Below, piece by piece: positions 27,326-36,930 of a stretch of DNA of 64,000 nucleotides (within the stretch, counting starts at the first letter, position 1; every line of letters begins with the position of its first letter). The DNA comes from Caldisericum exile AZM16c01. Lineage in GTDB: Bacteria > Caldisericota > Caldisericia > Caldisericales > Caldisericaceae. The translations under genes and the position numbers were made by a program. The notes under the pieces were generated by a model. That model was not told the DNA's origin. It was given only the letters and a program-made list of their open reading frames with translations, and did not search any database. The stretch lies in contig NC_017096.1 in the NCBI RefSeq assembly GCF_000284335.1, positions 1,494,104 through 1,558,103 on the forward strand, written 5' to 3'.

Positions 27326-29797
27326 TTAACCTCCTAATATTTTAAATTCTTTGTCGAATTGACTTCTTATTTTTAAAATTTCGTCAATAAGGTTACTTTC
27401 TTTTACATCGGTTGATTTTGTAAGATACACAAGGTCAAAAAGTATCGAAAGATTCACGAACTGAAATTCTTTTATATTTCTTGCAAAAACTCCCTTTGAA
27501 GGATGCTCATTCTTTATCGCTTTGATAAGTTTTTCTTTTGTAGCCTCAAATTCGCCTCCATAAAGGAAAAGGATATCTGAATCCTTCAGTGCATTAAGAA
27601 CTTCTTTAAATTCTTCGACATTTATACCAATCTTCTCAACCACAGGTATGTCGCTCAAAAAAATTCTATTTAATGTCTTTCCTGTGTATAGTAAAAACTT
27701 CGTATTCGTGAGTTCCGGGAATTCCCTTAGTTTTTCTATATAAAGATCACCAGTGATTGTTGAGAGCCCATAGTCAACAGTTACCACTTTAGGAACCATT
27801 TCGAGTGCCTTGATAATTCCTTCTCTTGCATTTGACGCAACTTCAACTTTGTAATCTCTTAAAAGATGCTTTAAAAAATTTCTATTACCTTCGTCTGGTT
27901 CTATCACAAGAAAATCTATTTGATTTCTCTTCTTTATATTTGTAGTATCAATATGGGGAAAAATAGGAATAGTTACTTCAAACACAGTCCCCTTTCCAAC
28001 TTCACTTTTAACACTAATTGTCCCATCAAGTGCCTTTACATACTTTTCAACAAGACTAAGTCCAAGACCATGTCCTTCTTGTGATTCTCCTTTTACAAAG
28101 GGTTTAAAGATTTCGGTAATTTTTTCCTCAGGAATCCCTATGCCTGAATCAGAAACGATCAACTTAAGAAAGTCCAAATCATTAACTTTTAAACTTACTT
28201 TAACGAAACCTTTTTCAGTATTTTTTACTGCATTACTTGCAAGATTGGTCACAATCATTTTCAAAAATTTAGGATCTGAAGGTATGATAAGGTCAGTATC
28301 AACTTCAATTATAAATTCAAGGCCTTTCTGCTTTGATAATTCTTCAACTGATGCAAGCGTTTCGTTTAAAAATTGTAATGCATTCAATTTCTCTGCTTTC
28401 GGTAAAACATTGTGAGACTCTAATCTCGAAAGATCAAGTAAGTTATTTACAGTTTCAACTGCACGGAGATTTGCTTTATAAATCTCTTTAATAATTTCTT
28501 CAACCTGCGTAGACAATTTTCCGTATGCGCCTCGCATTAGAATTTGTAAGTAGCCGCTCATTACATTGAGGGGCGTTTTCAATTCGTGAGAGAAACCCCT
28601 AATAAATTCGATACGATATTGGTCAGCCTCTTCAAGTTTTGCATTCAACTCTGTGAGTTTCTTCTTTTCAGAGATATTTTCAAGAACAAGCGAAATAAAT
28701 AGAGAAAGCTGCTTATATATATTTAAATAAGGCGAAGATTTGTCAAAGAAAAACGTCGTGTTGTTATTAACTATTACACTGTCAAATTTGTCCGTGTCAT
28801 ACTTTTCTAATGAATCTGGATATTTTGGATCATTTTTATAGCAAAGATTCCCTGACCTAAATATTGCAATTCCTATTGTATCATCTTTTTTTCTATAAAA
28901 TTCCTTAATCTTTTCGTAAATATTCTCTTCATCTTCAAGAGCAATAATAGCATTTCTTAACTCTGCCACCTTATCCCACCTATGCATTACCTCATTAAAT
29001 AAGTTTTTGATACTTCTACTTTCCGATTTATATTTGGTTTCGAGTTCTATTACTTCTTTTAAAGGTAACACTATGTAATATTTAGATGCAAAGAAAAGCA
29101 TAGAAATTGCCCCTGTAATTTTAAATATATGACCGGTTAAAACTAACTTACTTAAGATGGATTTATAATAAACAAAATTTGCTTCCGAAAGAGCCATAAA
29201 AATACCCGCAAAGAATAATTCAGGCACTTTTCTCTCCTTTAATGCAAAGATTAAGAAAAACACTGCAAAAAGCACTTCCAACAAATATTTTAAAAAAGTT
29301 GTTCCAGATCCTTCCACATAGAAAACCCCTTGCGGAATGAATCTTCCTGCAAAAATCAAAACCGGGATTGCAATCAAAAATATTATAATCGTATTTAAAT
29401 ACATCTTTTTATTAACCTGCACTTCTTTTTGCATCGTTGCAATAAGGTATCCAAAAGATTGCACTGCCCGGGCGAGCATCCAGTAATTTAGTGAAAGTAT
29501 TATATCGTTTCGTATTCCTCCACCGGGAAAATACACCGCATGGAAAAAATCAAGCACTGCAACTACAAGCGATGAAACACCAATAATAAGCAAAAATAAG
29601 GTTTTCTTGAATGTTGGTGTTAAAACGAAAATTAAAAAAATTGAGGCATTGATAAAAATGCTCAACAGCTCAATTAGAAAGTGTGTTTCAGTAATCGGAT
29701 AAAATGCAAATAGCACGAATGCTATGATTGAAAAAGATATAAAAATAGTTGCCTGTTTTAAATACTCATACTCCCAAAATTTTTTTATAATATTCAT
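27326..29797 (-). CDS. Hybrid sensor histidine kinase with MASE3-type membrane sensor
   Basis: 823 residues. The N-terminal 250 residues hold about seven membrane helices with the MASE3-like signature (LDFFHAVYFPGGG-WMLARAVQSFGYL). A coiled coil and GAF-like segment follow (about 260-385). The HisKA box has phosphoacceptor His404 (FSHELKTPLNV); the ATPase has NLASNAVKNTEKG, DSGIGIPEEK and GHGLGLSLVEKY. The C-terminus is a receiver-like domain (FLVIEPDEGNR, VVTVDYGL). Ribosome site GGAGGGAG. Transcribed with the HD-GYP regulator. The signal is unknown. Confidence 0.88.
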   Translation of the reverse strand: MNIIKKFWEYEYLKQATIFISFSIIAFVLFAFYPITETHFLIELLSIFINASIFLIFVLTPTFKKTLFLLIIGVSSLVVAVLDFFHAVYFPGGGIRNDIILSLNYWMLARAVQSFGYLIATMQKEVQVNKKMYLNTIIIFLIAIPVLIFAGRFIPQGVFYVEGSGTTFLKYLLEVLFAVFFLIFALKERKVPELFFAGIFMALSEANFVYYKSILSKLVLTGHIFKITGAISMLFFASKYYIVLPLKEVIELETKYKSESRSIKNLFNEVMHRWDKVAELRNAIIALEDEENIYEKIKEFYRKKDDTIGIAIFRSGNLCYKNDPKYPDSLEKYDTDKFDSVIVNNNTTFFFDKSSPYLNIYKQLSLFISLVLENISEKKKLTELNAKLEEADQYRIEFIRGFSHELKTPLNVMSGYLQILMRGAYGKLSTQVEEIIKEIYKANLRAVETVNNLLDLSRLESHNVLPKAEKLNALQFLNETLASVEELSKQKGLEFIIEVDTDLIIPSDPKFLKMIVTNLASNAVKNTEKGFVKVSLKVNDLDFLKLIVSDSGIGIPEEKITEIFKPFVKGESQEGHGLGLSLVEKYVKALDGTISVKSEVGKGTVFEVTIPIFPHIDTTNIKKRNQIDFLVIEPDEGNRNFLKHLLRDYKVEVASNAREGIIKALEMVPKVVTVDYGLSTITGDLYIEKLREFPELTNTKFLLYTGKTLNRIFLSDIPVVEKIGINVEEFKEVLNALKDSDILFLYGGEFEATKEKLIKAIKNEHPSKGVFARNIKEFQFVNLSILFDLVYLTKSTDVKESNLIDEILKIRSQFDKEFKILGG

Positions 29798-29900
29798 CTC
29801 TCCCTCCTATTAATTATAAGACGATTCATTTTCTATATGAAATTAGATACGCATATACTTCAAACAGAACATATAAGTCAAAAATTACCTATACACCCTC

Positions 29901-29928
29901 TTGACAAAAATTTTTAATTGTATATAAT
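29901..29928 (+). promoter_or_regulatory. Promoter of the peroxiredoxin gene
   Basis: Consensus TTGACA (29901-29906) and TATAAT (29923-29928) with a 16-bp spacer, 37 bp upstream of the ATG. The strongest sigma-70-type promoter in the window. Confidence 0.8.
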
Positions 29929-29965
29929 ACAAATTAGAAAAATTTTAAATTAGGAGGTGGGTAAG

Positions 29966-30616
29966 ATGGAAGAAGTTAAAAGATTACCTTTACTGGGAGA
30001 AAAATTACCAGAATTTACTGTGAAAACGACACACGGTGTAAAGAAATTACCTGATGATTACAAAGGAAAGTGGTTTATTCTTTTTAGCCATCCGGCAGAT
30101 TTTACTCCTGTTTGCACAACCGAATTTGTAGCATTTGCAAAGAGGTATGAACAATTTAAGAAACTTAACACAGAACTTATTGGTCTTTCAATTGACCAGG
30201 TATTCTCTCACATTAAGTGGGTTGAGTGGATTGAAAACACATTAAAGGTGCAAATTCCATTCCCAATCATTGCAGACGACAGAGGAACTGTTGCAGAAGC
30301 ACTTGGAATGCTTCATCCTAACAAAGGTACAAACACCGTTAGAGCAGTTTTTGTAGTAGATGACAAGGGCATATTAAGGACAATGCTCTACTATCCACAG
30401 GAACTTGGAAGAAACATGGACGAAATTCTAAGAATCGTTGAGGCTCTCCAGGTTGTAGACAAAGAAGGCGTAGCAATACCTGCTAACTGGCCAAACAATG
30501 AACTTATTAAAGACGAAGTAATTATTCCACCTGCATCTGATGTAGAAACTGCCTCAAAGAGAATGAAGGAATACACTTGTTACGATTGGTGGTTCTGCCA
30601 TAAGAAAATTAAATAG
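29966..30616 (+). CDS. Peroxiredoxin (Prx6/archaeal 2-Cys type)
   Basis: 216 residues. Peroxidatic Cys50 sits in [13 protein letters not shown]. The C-terminal YTCYDWWFC adds Cys205 and Cys211. This three-cysteine layout mirrors thermophilic archaeal thioredoxin peroxidases, where a C-terminal cysteine resolves the sulfenic acid. The enzyme reduces peroxides and suits an anaerobe. The ATG follows AGGAGG at 8 nt; an upstream GTG overlaps the ribosome site. Strong promoter and single-gene unit. Confidence 0.92.
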   Translation: MEEVKRLPLLGEKLPEFTVKTTHGVKKLPDDYKGKWFILFSHPADFTPVCTTEFVAFAKRYEQFKKLNTELIGLSIDQVFSHIKWVEWIENTLKVQIPFPIIADDRGTVAEALGMLHPNKGTNTVRAVFVVDDKGILRTMLYYPQELGRNMDEILRIVEALQVVDKEGVAIPANWPNNELIKDEVIIPPASDVETASKRMKEYTCYDWWFCHKKIK

Positions 30617-30640
30617 AAGGTTCTGAACACCCAAATACAC

Positions 30641-30669
30641 ATAGGCGGGGCAATTACAACCCCGCCTAT
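30641..30669. terminator. Bidirectional hairpin between convergent genes
   Basis: A 10-bp stem ATAGGCGGGG/CCCCGCCTAT with a 9-nt loop lies between the peroxiredoxin and iorB-like stops. U-runs are weak on both sides. Confidence 0.65.
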
Positions 30670-30690
30670 ATTAATCTCCTCCTTTTTCTT

Positions 30691-31287
30691 TTATTTAAAA
30701 TATTCTTTTCCTAATTCGTATCCTCTTTCAAATGCCTTTATATTGAGGTTCACATACTGAGGTTTAAAACTCTCTTTTATAGCATCTATAACGTATTCCT
30801 TTTCGATGGGAAAATTTGGAACAGATGCGCCAACCCCCAAGATAACCATATTTGAAACAATACTATCGTGAATCTCTTTTGCAATAGCCTCTGCGTTTAC
30901 AGGGATAACTACCTTAAGGTATTTTTTTAATTCGTCTATATACTCTTTGCTTGAAAGGTATTTTGAAATGCCGAGTGATGCTGTAAATGGCACAATTTCT
31001 TCGGTATTAACAACTGCAACTGTGTTTTCATTTAACTTTGGAAGGGCTCTAACGGCTTCCAATGGTTCAAAAGATAACAACAAATCCACACTTCCGTTTT
31101 TTATAATTGGGCCATTCACATCGCCAATGCGCACCTCAACAGGCACAACTCCACCTCTTTGAGACATCCCATGAATTTCGGAAGTTACAACATTTAAGCC
31201 CTGCTTTATGCATGCCTGACCTATTACAATGGATGTTTTTACAACTCCTTGACCGCCAACGCCTGTAATGTAAATATTATATTGCAT
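30691..31287 (-). CDS. iorB: Indolepyruvate ferredoxin oxidoreductase, beta-subunit-like (pyruvate ferredoxin oxidoreductase gamma domain)
   Basis: 198 residues, full length for IorB. Characteristic ITGVGGQGVVKTS (glycine-rich), SEIHGMSQRGGVV and LLLSFEPLEAVRALP. IorB works with the TPP-binding IorA to oxidise aryl-pyruvates to acyl-CoA, passing electrons to ferredoxin. No iorA is adjacent, so the partner must be encoded elsewhere or this subunit serves another oxidoreductase. GAGGTGAG ribosome site. A small membrane protein gene lies upstream on the same strand. Confidence 0.82.
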   Translation of the reverse strand: MQYNIYITGVGGQGVVKTSIVIGQACIKQGLNVVTSEIHGMSQRGGVVPVEVRIGDVNGPIIKNGSVDLLLSFEPLEAVRALPKLNENTVAVVNTEEIVPFTASLGISKYLSSKEYIDELKKYLKVVIPVNAEAIAKEIHDSIVSNMVILGVGASVPNFPIEKEYVIDAIKESFKPQYVNLNIKAFERGYELGKEYFK

Positions 31288-31313
31288 ATCTCACCTCGAG
31301 AATATGATAATAA

Positions 31314-31365
31314 CATTTAGAAAATTTTCAAAAAATTTTAATACCTTATAAAAATTTTCTAAATG
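31314..31365. terminator. Perfect 15-bp inverted repeat
   Basis: CATTTAGAAAATTTT (31314-31328) and AAAATTTTCTAAATG (31351-31365) flank a 22-nt loop, directly after the small membrane protein gene and before iorB. It may be a weak terminator or an operator for iorB; its AT-rich stem favours neither. Confidence 0.5.
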
Positions 31366-31372
31366 TGAAAAA

Positions 31373-31546
31373 CTATTTGTTTTTTAATTCTTTCAGTATC
31401 TCTTTTATTTCTTTTAGCTCCTGATAACTTCTAAAGGCATTAAGACTAATGTTATGAAGCCACACAAATGGCAATACGGCAAGGGCGACTACAAGAATTA
31501 CATAAACAATCACTAAACCACCTGCAAAAACTCCAAATCCCTCCAT
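31373..31546 (-). CDS. Small single-span membrane protein (57 residues)
   Basis: The frame starts MEGFGVFAGGLVIVYVILVV, has one long hydrophobic helix (about 8-32), and ends in a charged amphipathic tail (ELKEIKEILKELKNK). AAAAGGAG lies 6 nt before the ATG, and codon use matches its neighbours. Family not recognised. It is transcribed divergently from reverse gyrase and in line with iorB. Confidence 0.65.
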   Translation of the reverse strand: MEGFGVFAGGLVIVYVILVVALAVLPFVWLHNISLNAFRSYQELKEIKEILKELKNK

Positions 31547-31610
31547 ACAAATCTCCTTTTAAAATATTTACATTAACATACATTAACATTATAATGAGTT
31601 GGAGGAAAAT

Positions 31611-34600
31611 ATGGAAACAATTTCAACAATTTACAAAAATCTTTGTCCAAACTGCGGAAATGACATTACAGACGATAGATTAAAATTAGGGCTTACATGT
31701 GAGGCATGCTTGGATAGGATTGTCCCAAAAGAACAAATCTGTAACTATCTTAAAATAGAGCAGTTTAAATCCTTTTGCAACCTGAGAGAGCATCTATCTA
31801 AATTCAAAAATACATTTAAAAACACAACCGGCTTTAACTTATCTTCCCTTCAAGAAATGTGGGCAATAAGATTTTTTCTCGACAACTCCTTTGCTCTTAT
31901 TGCGGAAACTGGTATTGGAAAAACTACATTCGGGCTTACACTTTCAAAGTACATCTCGGAAAACAACATCGGCTTTGTGTATCTTATCTTCCCAACAAAC
32001 ATTCTTGTAAAACAAGCAAAAGAAAAATTGTTAAAATTTGGGATTGCCGAAAATGAGATTATCGCATATGATTCAAATCTTCCAAAAAATACGCTTGAAC
32101 TTCTAAAATATCGGATTCAAGAAGGCGATTTCAAGATACTTATAACAACTACAAATTTCCTTTACAAAAACTTTGATATGGTGCCAAAGGGTCTTTACTC
32201 GCTTGTATTTATTGACGATGTTGATTCAATTTTAAAAAATTCAAAAAATATAGATAAGGTGCTTAAACTTCTGAACTTTAACGATGAAGACATTGAGAAG
32301 GCGCTTAAACTTATTGACCTAAAAAGGCTCTCTCTTAAAAATAAGGTTGACCAGGAGACACTTCAAAGTGTCATTGAAGATGTTAATAAAATTAAAGCAA
32401 AGCGAAAAGGTGTCTTGATTGTTTCATCTGCGACAACAAACCCAAAGTCAAAAAAGGTACTCCTTTTTAGGGAACTTCTCAACTTCGAAGTAGGACGGGT
32501 TGTCTCAACGTTGCGAAAAGTTGTTGATACTTATAAAATTGTTGAAGGCGACCTTTTTTCCGAGGCGCTTTCAGAAATTAAAAAACTTGGCAAAGGTGGA
32601 CTTATATTCCTTAATACAGATTACACAAAGGAAGACCTTGAAAATTTCGTGCACTTCCTCAATAAAAACGGCGTAAAGGCTCTCTCATATGAACATCTCA
32701 CAAAGGTTTTAGAAGATTTTAAGCAGGGTAGTCTTGATGTACTTGTTGGATTTTCTACATACAGAAATCCACTTGCAAGAGGGATTGACCTTCCTTCCGT
32801 TATAAGGTATGCACTCTTTGTGGGTGTGCCTAAGATAAAATTTTCGCTTAGTGCAACCGAAGGGAATAGAGGATTATACTATGCAATTTTGATGCTTGCA
32901 CCACATATTACAAGGAAGAAAATACTTAAAGACTCAGAAGTTGCAAAAATCTATAGATACTTAAATATCCTCAAAAGATACTCAAATGTTATTGAAGAAA
33001 GTGGTGATAATCCATATCAAAAAGCATATGCTGAAGCAGTAAATTATTTTAAGGAACTTTTTAAAAGAGAGGATATTGTAAAAATCATCGAAGAGACACC
33101 TGATATTGCACTGCAAAGAAAGGGAAATGAACTTTCATTTGTGGTTGTAGATACCACAGGCTACATTCAGGCATCTGGTCGAACTTCCCGCCTCATTGCA
33201 ACGGGTCTTACAAAAGGACTTTCTCTTATTTTAACTAATGATCTAAAGGCACTATTGGTTTTAGGGAAAAAACTCAAGTGGTTCATTGAAGACGCTCTCT
33301 TGTTACCATATGAAACAGTTAACATTGAAAGTATCCTCAAAGAAATTGACGATGACCGAGCACTTGTACGTAAAATTGAAAGTGGATTTCTTACTGATGT
33401 AGAACCAAAATTTGACACAAAACTTGTGATTGTTGAATCCCCAAATAAGGCACGAACAATTGCATCCTTCTATGGTAAACCCATAAGAAGACGTATTGGA
33501 AATCTTGACGCATTTGAGATCATCATGAAAGATACAATCCTCACAATTGCTGCATCAAAGGGACATATTTTAGATCTAAACAAAACGGAGGGGTATTTTG
33601 GCGTTTTGAAGAGAGATGGAATATTTATTCCGCTTTTTGAGCCAATTGACGAAGACAAAGAAAATATTCTTAAATCCTTAAGAAGATTATCTTTAGAAGT
33701 TAATGAGGTTTTACTTGCTTCCGATCCAGACACAGAAGGAGAAAAGATAAGTTATGATTTATGGCTTAACCTTTCTCCTTATGCAAACCACATAAAGCGC
33801 ATTGAGTTTCACGAGGTTACAAAGCATGCTTTTGAAGATGCGATAAAGAATCCGAGAAACTTAAATATTAACCTTGTTAAGGCACAGTTTTTAAGAAGAA
33901 TTGCAGACAGATTTGTAGGCTTTACAGTTTCGCAATACATCCAAAAGGAAAAGGGACTTAAAACTCTTTCAGCAGGAAGAGTGCAAACACCTGTTCTTGA
34001 GTGGATTGTAAATCGTGGCATTGAGGCATCAAAAAAGAACCCATATTTAAGAGTATTTTTTAGTTCAAAAACGGTTGAGTTTAAACTCGAAAGCACTCTA
34101 AACAAAGAAGAAATCGATAAAGTTAAGACAATCTATGTGAAAATCCTCGATCGACACAAAGAAAATTTATTTGTTAAGCCGTTTGAAACATACACACTTT
34201 TAAAGGAGGCATCAAACAAATTAAAACTCCCATCCTTTACAATAATGCAACTTGCACAAGACCTCTTTGAGATGGGATTAATCACCTATCACAGGACTGA
34301 TAGTATTAAGGTGAGTGAGACAGGTGTGCGTATTGCAAAAGAGTATATCGAAGAAAATTTCGGGAGTGAATTTGTAAAAATCAGAATGCATTCACAAACC
34401 CAAGGCGCACATGAGTGCATTCGACCAACAAAAGCAATGGATGTTGAAGAATTAAAATCATATCTTACAATAAACCCAATTTTAGGTATTACGCCAATGC
34501 ATCTTAAACTCTATGACCTTATATTTAGGCAATTTATTGCATCTCAAATGAAGGACACTGTTGTTGAAGGCGGTAAAGTTTTGTACTCTTTAAATATAGG

Positions 34601-35090
34601 AAGTCTCACCCTTCAAAAAGAGGAAGAGGTAAATATTGGAATTGTAGAAGAGGGTTTCAATAAAATTCACCCTGTTGAAATTTATCCAGTCTCAGAAGGG
34701 ATTATTCCAATTGAAAACAAACTTCTTATAAGAAAAAGTGATGTGCCTTTTTATACGCATGCAACAATAATTGAAGAAATGGAGAAGAAAGGCATCGGAA
34801 GGCCATCAACTTATGCAATCACAATTGAAAAACTCATTGCAAGAAAATATGTTATTGATAAAAAGGGTTTTTTAATCCCTACAAAACTTGGTGCTGAGAT
34901 TGTAAATCTCATAAAGAAAAATATGAAAATTTCACCATTTGTAAGTGAAGGATACACAAAAGAACTTGAACAAAAGATGGATAAAATAGAACAAGGTAGC
35001 GGGGATTACAACAAAGAGATAGAAAAGATTTTCAACGATCTTCAACTTGAAAAATTGAAAGAATTTTTGAGTCTATCGATTGAAGATTAA
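31611..35090 (+). CDS. rgy: Reverse gyrase
   Basis: 1,159 residues, full length for the family. It introduces positive supercoils using ATP and is the hallmark enzyme of thermophiles. N-terminal zinc finger C12-C15-C30-C33; helicase Walker A AETGIGKTT (K104), Walker B-like FIDDVDS (202-205) and SSATTNPK. The topoisomerase IA half begins LVIVESPNKARTIASF and has catalytic Tyr893 in GLITYHRTDS. A late QRK/zinc-like second finger is not obvious. The ATG follows GGAGG; an in-frame TTG 4 codons upstream overlaps it. TATAAT lies about 12 nt before the ribosome site. Confidence 0.96.
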   Translation: METISTIYKNLCPNCGNDITDDRLKLGLTCEACLDRIVPKEQICNYLKIEQFKSFCNLREHLSKFKNTFKNTTGFNLSSLQEMWAIRFFLDNSFALIAETGIGKTTFGLTLSKYISENNIGFVYLIFPTNILVKQAKEKLLKFGIAENEIIAYDSNLPKNTLELLKYRIQEGDFKILITTTNFLYKNFDMVPKGLYSLVFIDDVDSILKNSKNIDKVLKLLNFNDEDIEKALKLIDLKRLSLKNKVDQETLQSVIEDVNKIKAKRKGVLIVSSATTNPKSKKVLLFRELLNFEVGRVVSTLRKVVDTYKIVEGDLFSEALSEIKKLGKGGLIFLNTDYTKEDLENFVHFLNKNGVKALSYEHLTKVLEDFKQGSLDVLVGFSTYRNPLARGIDLPSVIRYALFVGVPKIKFSLSATEGNRGLYYAILMLAPHITRKKILKDSEVAKIYRYLNILKRYSNVIEESGDNPYQKAYAEAVNYFKELFKREDIVKIIEETPDIALQRKGNELSFVVVDTTGYIQASGRTSRLIATGLTKGLSLILTNDLKALLVLGKKLKWFIEDALLLPYETVNIESILKEIDDDRALVRKIESGFLTDVEPKFDTKLVIVESPNKARTIASFYGKPIRRRIGNLDAFEIIMKDTILTIAASKGHILDLNKTEGYFGVLKRDGIFIPLFEPIDEDKENILKSLRRLSLEVNEVLLASDPDTEGEKISYDLWLNLSPYANHIKRIEFHEVTKHAFEDAIKNPRNLNINLVKAQFLRRIADRFVGFTVSQYIQKEKGLKTLSAGRVQTPVLEWIVNRGIEASKKNPYLRVFFSSKTVEFKLESTLNKEEIDKVKTIYVKILDRHKENLFVKPFETYTLLKEASNKLKLPSFTIMQLAQDLFEMGLITYHRTDSIKVSETGVRIAKEYIEENFGSEFVKIRMHSQTQGAHECIRPTKAMDVEELKSYLTINPILGITPMHLKLYDLIFRQFIASQMKDTVVEGGKVLYSLNIGSLTLQKEEEVNIGIVEEGFNKIHPVEIYPVSEGIIPIENKLLIRKSDVPFYTHATIIEEMEKKGIGRPSTYAITIEKLIARKYVIDKKGFLIPTKLGAEIVNLIKKNMKISPFVSEGYTKELEQKMDKIEQGSGDYNKEIEKIFNDLQLEKLKEFLSLSIED

Positions 35091-35116
35091 AAATTACCTT
35101 TTAAGGCTCCTTGTGA

Positions 35117-35122
35117 TATAAT
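35117..35122 (+). promoter_or_regulatory. TATAAT box, probable leaderless promoter of the radical SAM operon
   Basis: TATAAT followed by a 6-nt discriminator and then ATG at 35129, exactly where +1 would fall. No ribosome site precedes the ATG. Confidence 0.55.
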
Positions 35123-35128
35123 TAAGTG

Positions 35129-35812
35129 ATGGAAGAGAAATTTGATAAAATTGCAAACGAGTATGACCTTTGGTTTGAAACCCCCGTTGGGCGTGTAGTA
35201 AAAGAATTAGAAATTGATGCCTTAATAAGTGCACTTCCCGATTTAAACGGGAAGAAAATGCTTGAAGTAGGTATTGGCACGGGCCTTTTTGCAATGGAAT
35301 TTAGAAAACGCGGCGCAGAAGTCTACGGAATTGACCCTGCAAGTAATATGCTTAAAATTGCGCAATTGAGAGGTTTTGAAGTAAAGTTTGGATATGGGGA
35401 AGCAATTCCATTTGAAGATAACTTGTTTGATATCGTTTTATCAATGACTTCAATGGAAAATTCAAAGGACCCTGAAAAATTTGTAAGCGAAATGGTGCGC
35501 GTTGCAAAACCTTCCGGTCGAATTGTTGTTGCGGTGTTGAATGCAATTTCTTTTTATGGCATCTCAAGAAGAATAAGAGGACTGTTTGACCCAAACGACT
35601 TATTTAGAGGAATGCATTTTTACAATTACTGGGAATTAAGGAACCTCCTTAGAAGACATATTTGTAATGTTGAAGTTAACTCTTCTGTTTTCTTTAACCC
35701 AACACCTCCAAAGTTTATTTTAGATAGGGCCTATGCCCTTGAGAAATTTGGAAGAAAGTATTTAAAACCATTCGGGGCTCTACTTATAGGAGGAGGAACA
35801 AAATGCTTATAA
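35129..35812 (+). CDS. Class I SAM-dependent methyltransferase
   Basis: 227 residues. Motif I MLEVGIGTGLFA, acidic loop YGIDPAS and motif IV-like LFDIVLSMTSMENS place it in the Methyltransf_11 group of small-molecule or lipid methyltransferases. Substrate unknown. First gene of an operon whose members overlap by 10-23 bp: methyltransferase, thiamine-binding-like protein, two radical SAM proteins and an HD protein. ATG chosen over the GTG one codon before because it sits at the predicted transcription start. Confidence 0.8.
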   Translation: MEEKFDKIANEYDLWFETPVGRVVKELEIDALISALPDLNGKKMLEVGIGTGLFAMEFRKRGAEVYGIDPASNMLKIAQLRGFEVKFGYGEAIPFEDNLFDIVLSMTSMENSKDPEKFVSEMVRVAKPSGRIVVAVLNAISFYGISRRIRGLFDPNDLFRGMHFYNYWELRNLLRRHICNVEVNSSVFFNPTPPKFILDRAYALEKFGRKYLKPFGALLIGGGTKCL

Positions 35813-36048
35813 CAGCACAATTTTCAATATACCCATTAAAGGTTGAAAATTACGGAGACTATGTTTATGATACAGTGCGTATTGTGAAAAGTTTTGGGCT
35901 TGATGTAACAGTTGGGCCTACAAGTTCGGTTACATATGGAGATTCGGAATTAATTTTTAAAGCATTTAACGAAGTGATGAGGCAGTTTGAAGGAAAAGTT
36001 CATTTTGTTTTTGTTATTACGCTATCGAATGCGTGCCCCAAACCATAG
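35803..36048 (+). CDS. Thiamine-binding-like protein (MTH1187/YkoF family)
   Basis: 81 residues with the ferredoxin-like fold pattern of the family (ITAQFSIYPL, FGLDVTVGPTSSVTYGD, KVHFVFVITLSN). These proteins bind thiamine or related hydroxymethylpyrimidine ligands. It overlaps the methyltransferase gene by 10 bp and has its own GGAGGAGG ribosome site inside that gene, so translation is coupled. The C-terminus NACPKP is slightly short for the family. Confidence 0.75.
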   Translation: MLITAQFSIYPLKVENYGDYVYDTVRIVKSFGLDVTVGPTSSVTYGDSELIFKAFNEVMRQFEGKVHFVFVITLSNACPKP

Positions 36049-36063
36049 AAAGGGATTATAAAT

Positions 36064-36930
36064 ATGCTATATTTCTTTTATCCATCAAGAGAAACTCTTG
36101 AAGTAAGTTTAACAGGAACCTCGTGCGCCCTTAACTGTAATCACTGTAATGCTCAATATCTTTCAAGAATGAAAACAAAAGAAGAGATCCTTCAAATCCT
36201 TGAAAAAAATCCCGGAAGATTTAAAAGTATCCTTATTTCAGGTGGCTCAACGCCTGAAGGCAAAGTGCCCATTCTTCAACACATGGACTTCATTCAAAAG
36301 GTTTATTCAATGGGAATTAAACTAAACTTTCACACAGGACTTTTAACCGAAGAAGAGATACGAGCAATAAAACCATATGTAGAAAGAATTTCTTTTGATT
36401 TTGTTTATGATGATAGGGTGATTCAAGATGTGTATCACTTAAAAGACAAGACCAAAGAAGACTTTGAAAAAACTTATCTTCTTATGAGAAGAATTATTGG
36501 AGGACGTATTGAAAATGAGGAAGGTCTACCCCAATCCCGTGTTGTCCCACATATAACATTGGGGCTTAAATGCGGTGAAGTTGATCAAGGCGAAGAGGAC
36601 ACAATTGATGAACTTGCATTTATAAAACCAACACTTATTGTAATTGATGTCTTTATCCCAACAAAGGGCACACCTTACGAAAATTGCCCACTTCCTAATT
36701 TAGATAAAGTATTAAAGATGATTGACAAGGCATACAGAAGAACATCTCGCACAACAACCCTCTTTTTGGGATGTATGAGGCCGTTTGGTGAGTATAGAGA
36801 GCGCCTTGATGTTGAAGCATACAAATTGGGCGTTAAAGGATTTGTGCTTCCATCAAAAGCTCTTCGCGATCTTGTAAAAGAAAAAGGTGAGGAAGTGAGG
36901 ATATTCAATGAGTGTTGTGCCCTTATATAA
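36064..36930 (+). CDS. Radical SAM protein, biotin-synthase-related (LipS1-like candidate)
   Basis: 288 residues. The cluster motif is TSCALNCNHCNAQYL (CxxxCxxC), followed by ILISGGSTPEG. The VSLTGTSCALNC-HC form resembles the uncharacterised biotin-synthase homologues grouped as COG1856. Those pair with COG2516 proteins and, in Thermococcus, two such proteins together make lipoyl groups (LipS1/LipS2). The sequence ends ECCALI, whose cysteine pair could help hold an auxiliary cluster. The next gene, another radical SAM protein, starts 23 bp before this stop. Assignment to LipS1 rests on the pairing and family resemblance, not on a search. Confidence 0.65.
   Translation: MLYFFYPSRETLEVSLTGTSCALNCNHCNAQYLSRMKTKEEILQILEKNPGRFKSILISGGSTPEGKVPILQHMDFIQKVYSMGIKLNFHTGLLTEEEIRAIKPYVERISFDFVYDDRVIQDVYHLKDKTKEDFEKTYLLMRRIIGGRIENEEGLPQSRVVPHITLGLKCGEVDQGEEDTIDELAFIKPTLIVIDVFIPTKGTPYENCPLPNLDKVLKMIDKAYRRTSRTTTLFLGCMRPFGEYRERLDVEAYKLGVKGFVLPSKALRDLVKEKGEEVRIFNECCALI

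Noticed and set aside
31560-31600. Repeated ACATTAAC units before reverse gyrase as an operator array
   Set aside because: Only two or three short AT-rich units (CATTAACAT) around the promoter; too little to separate from composition.
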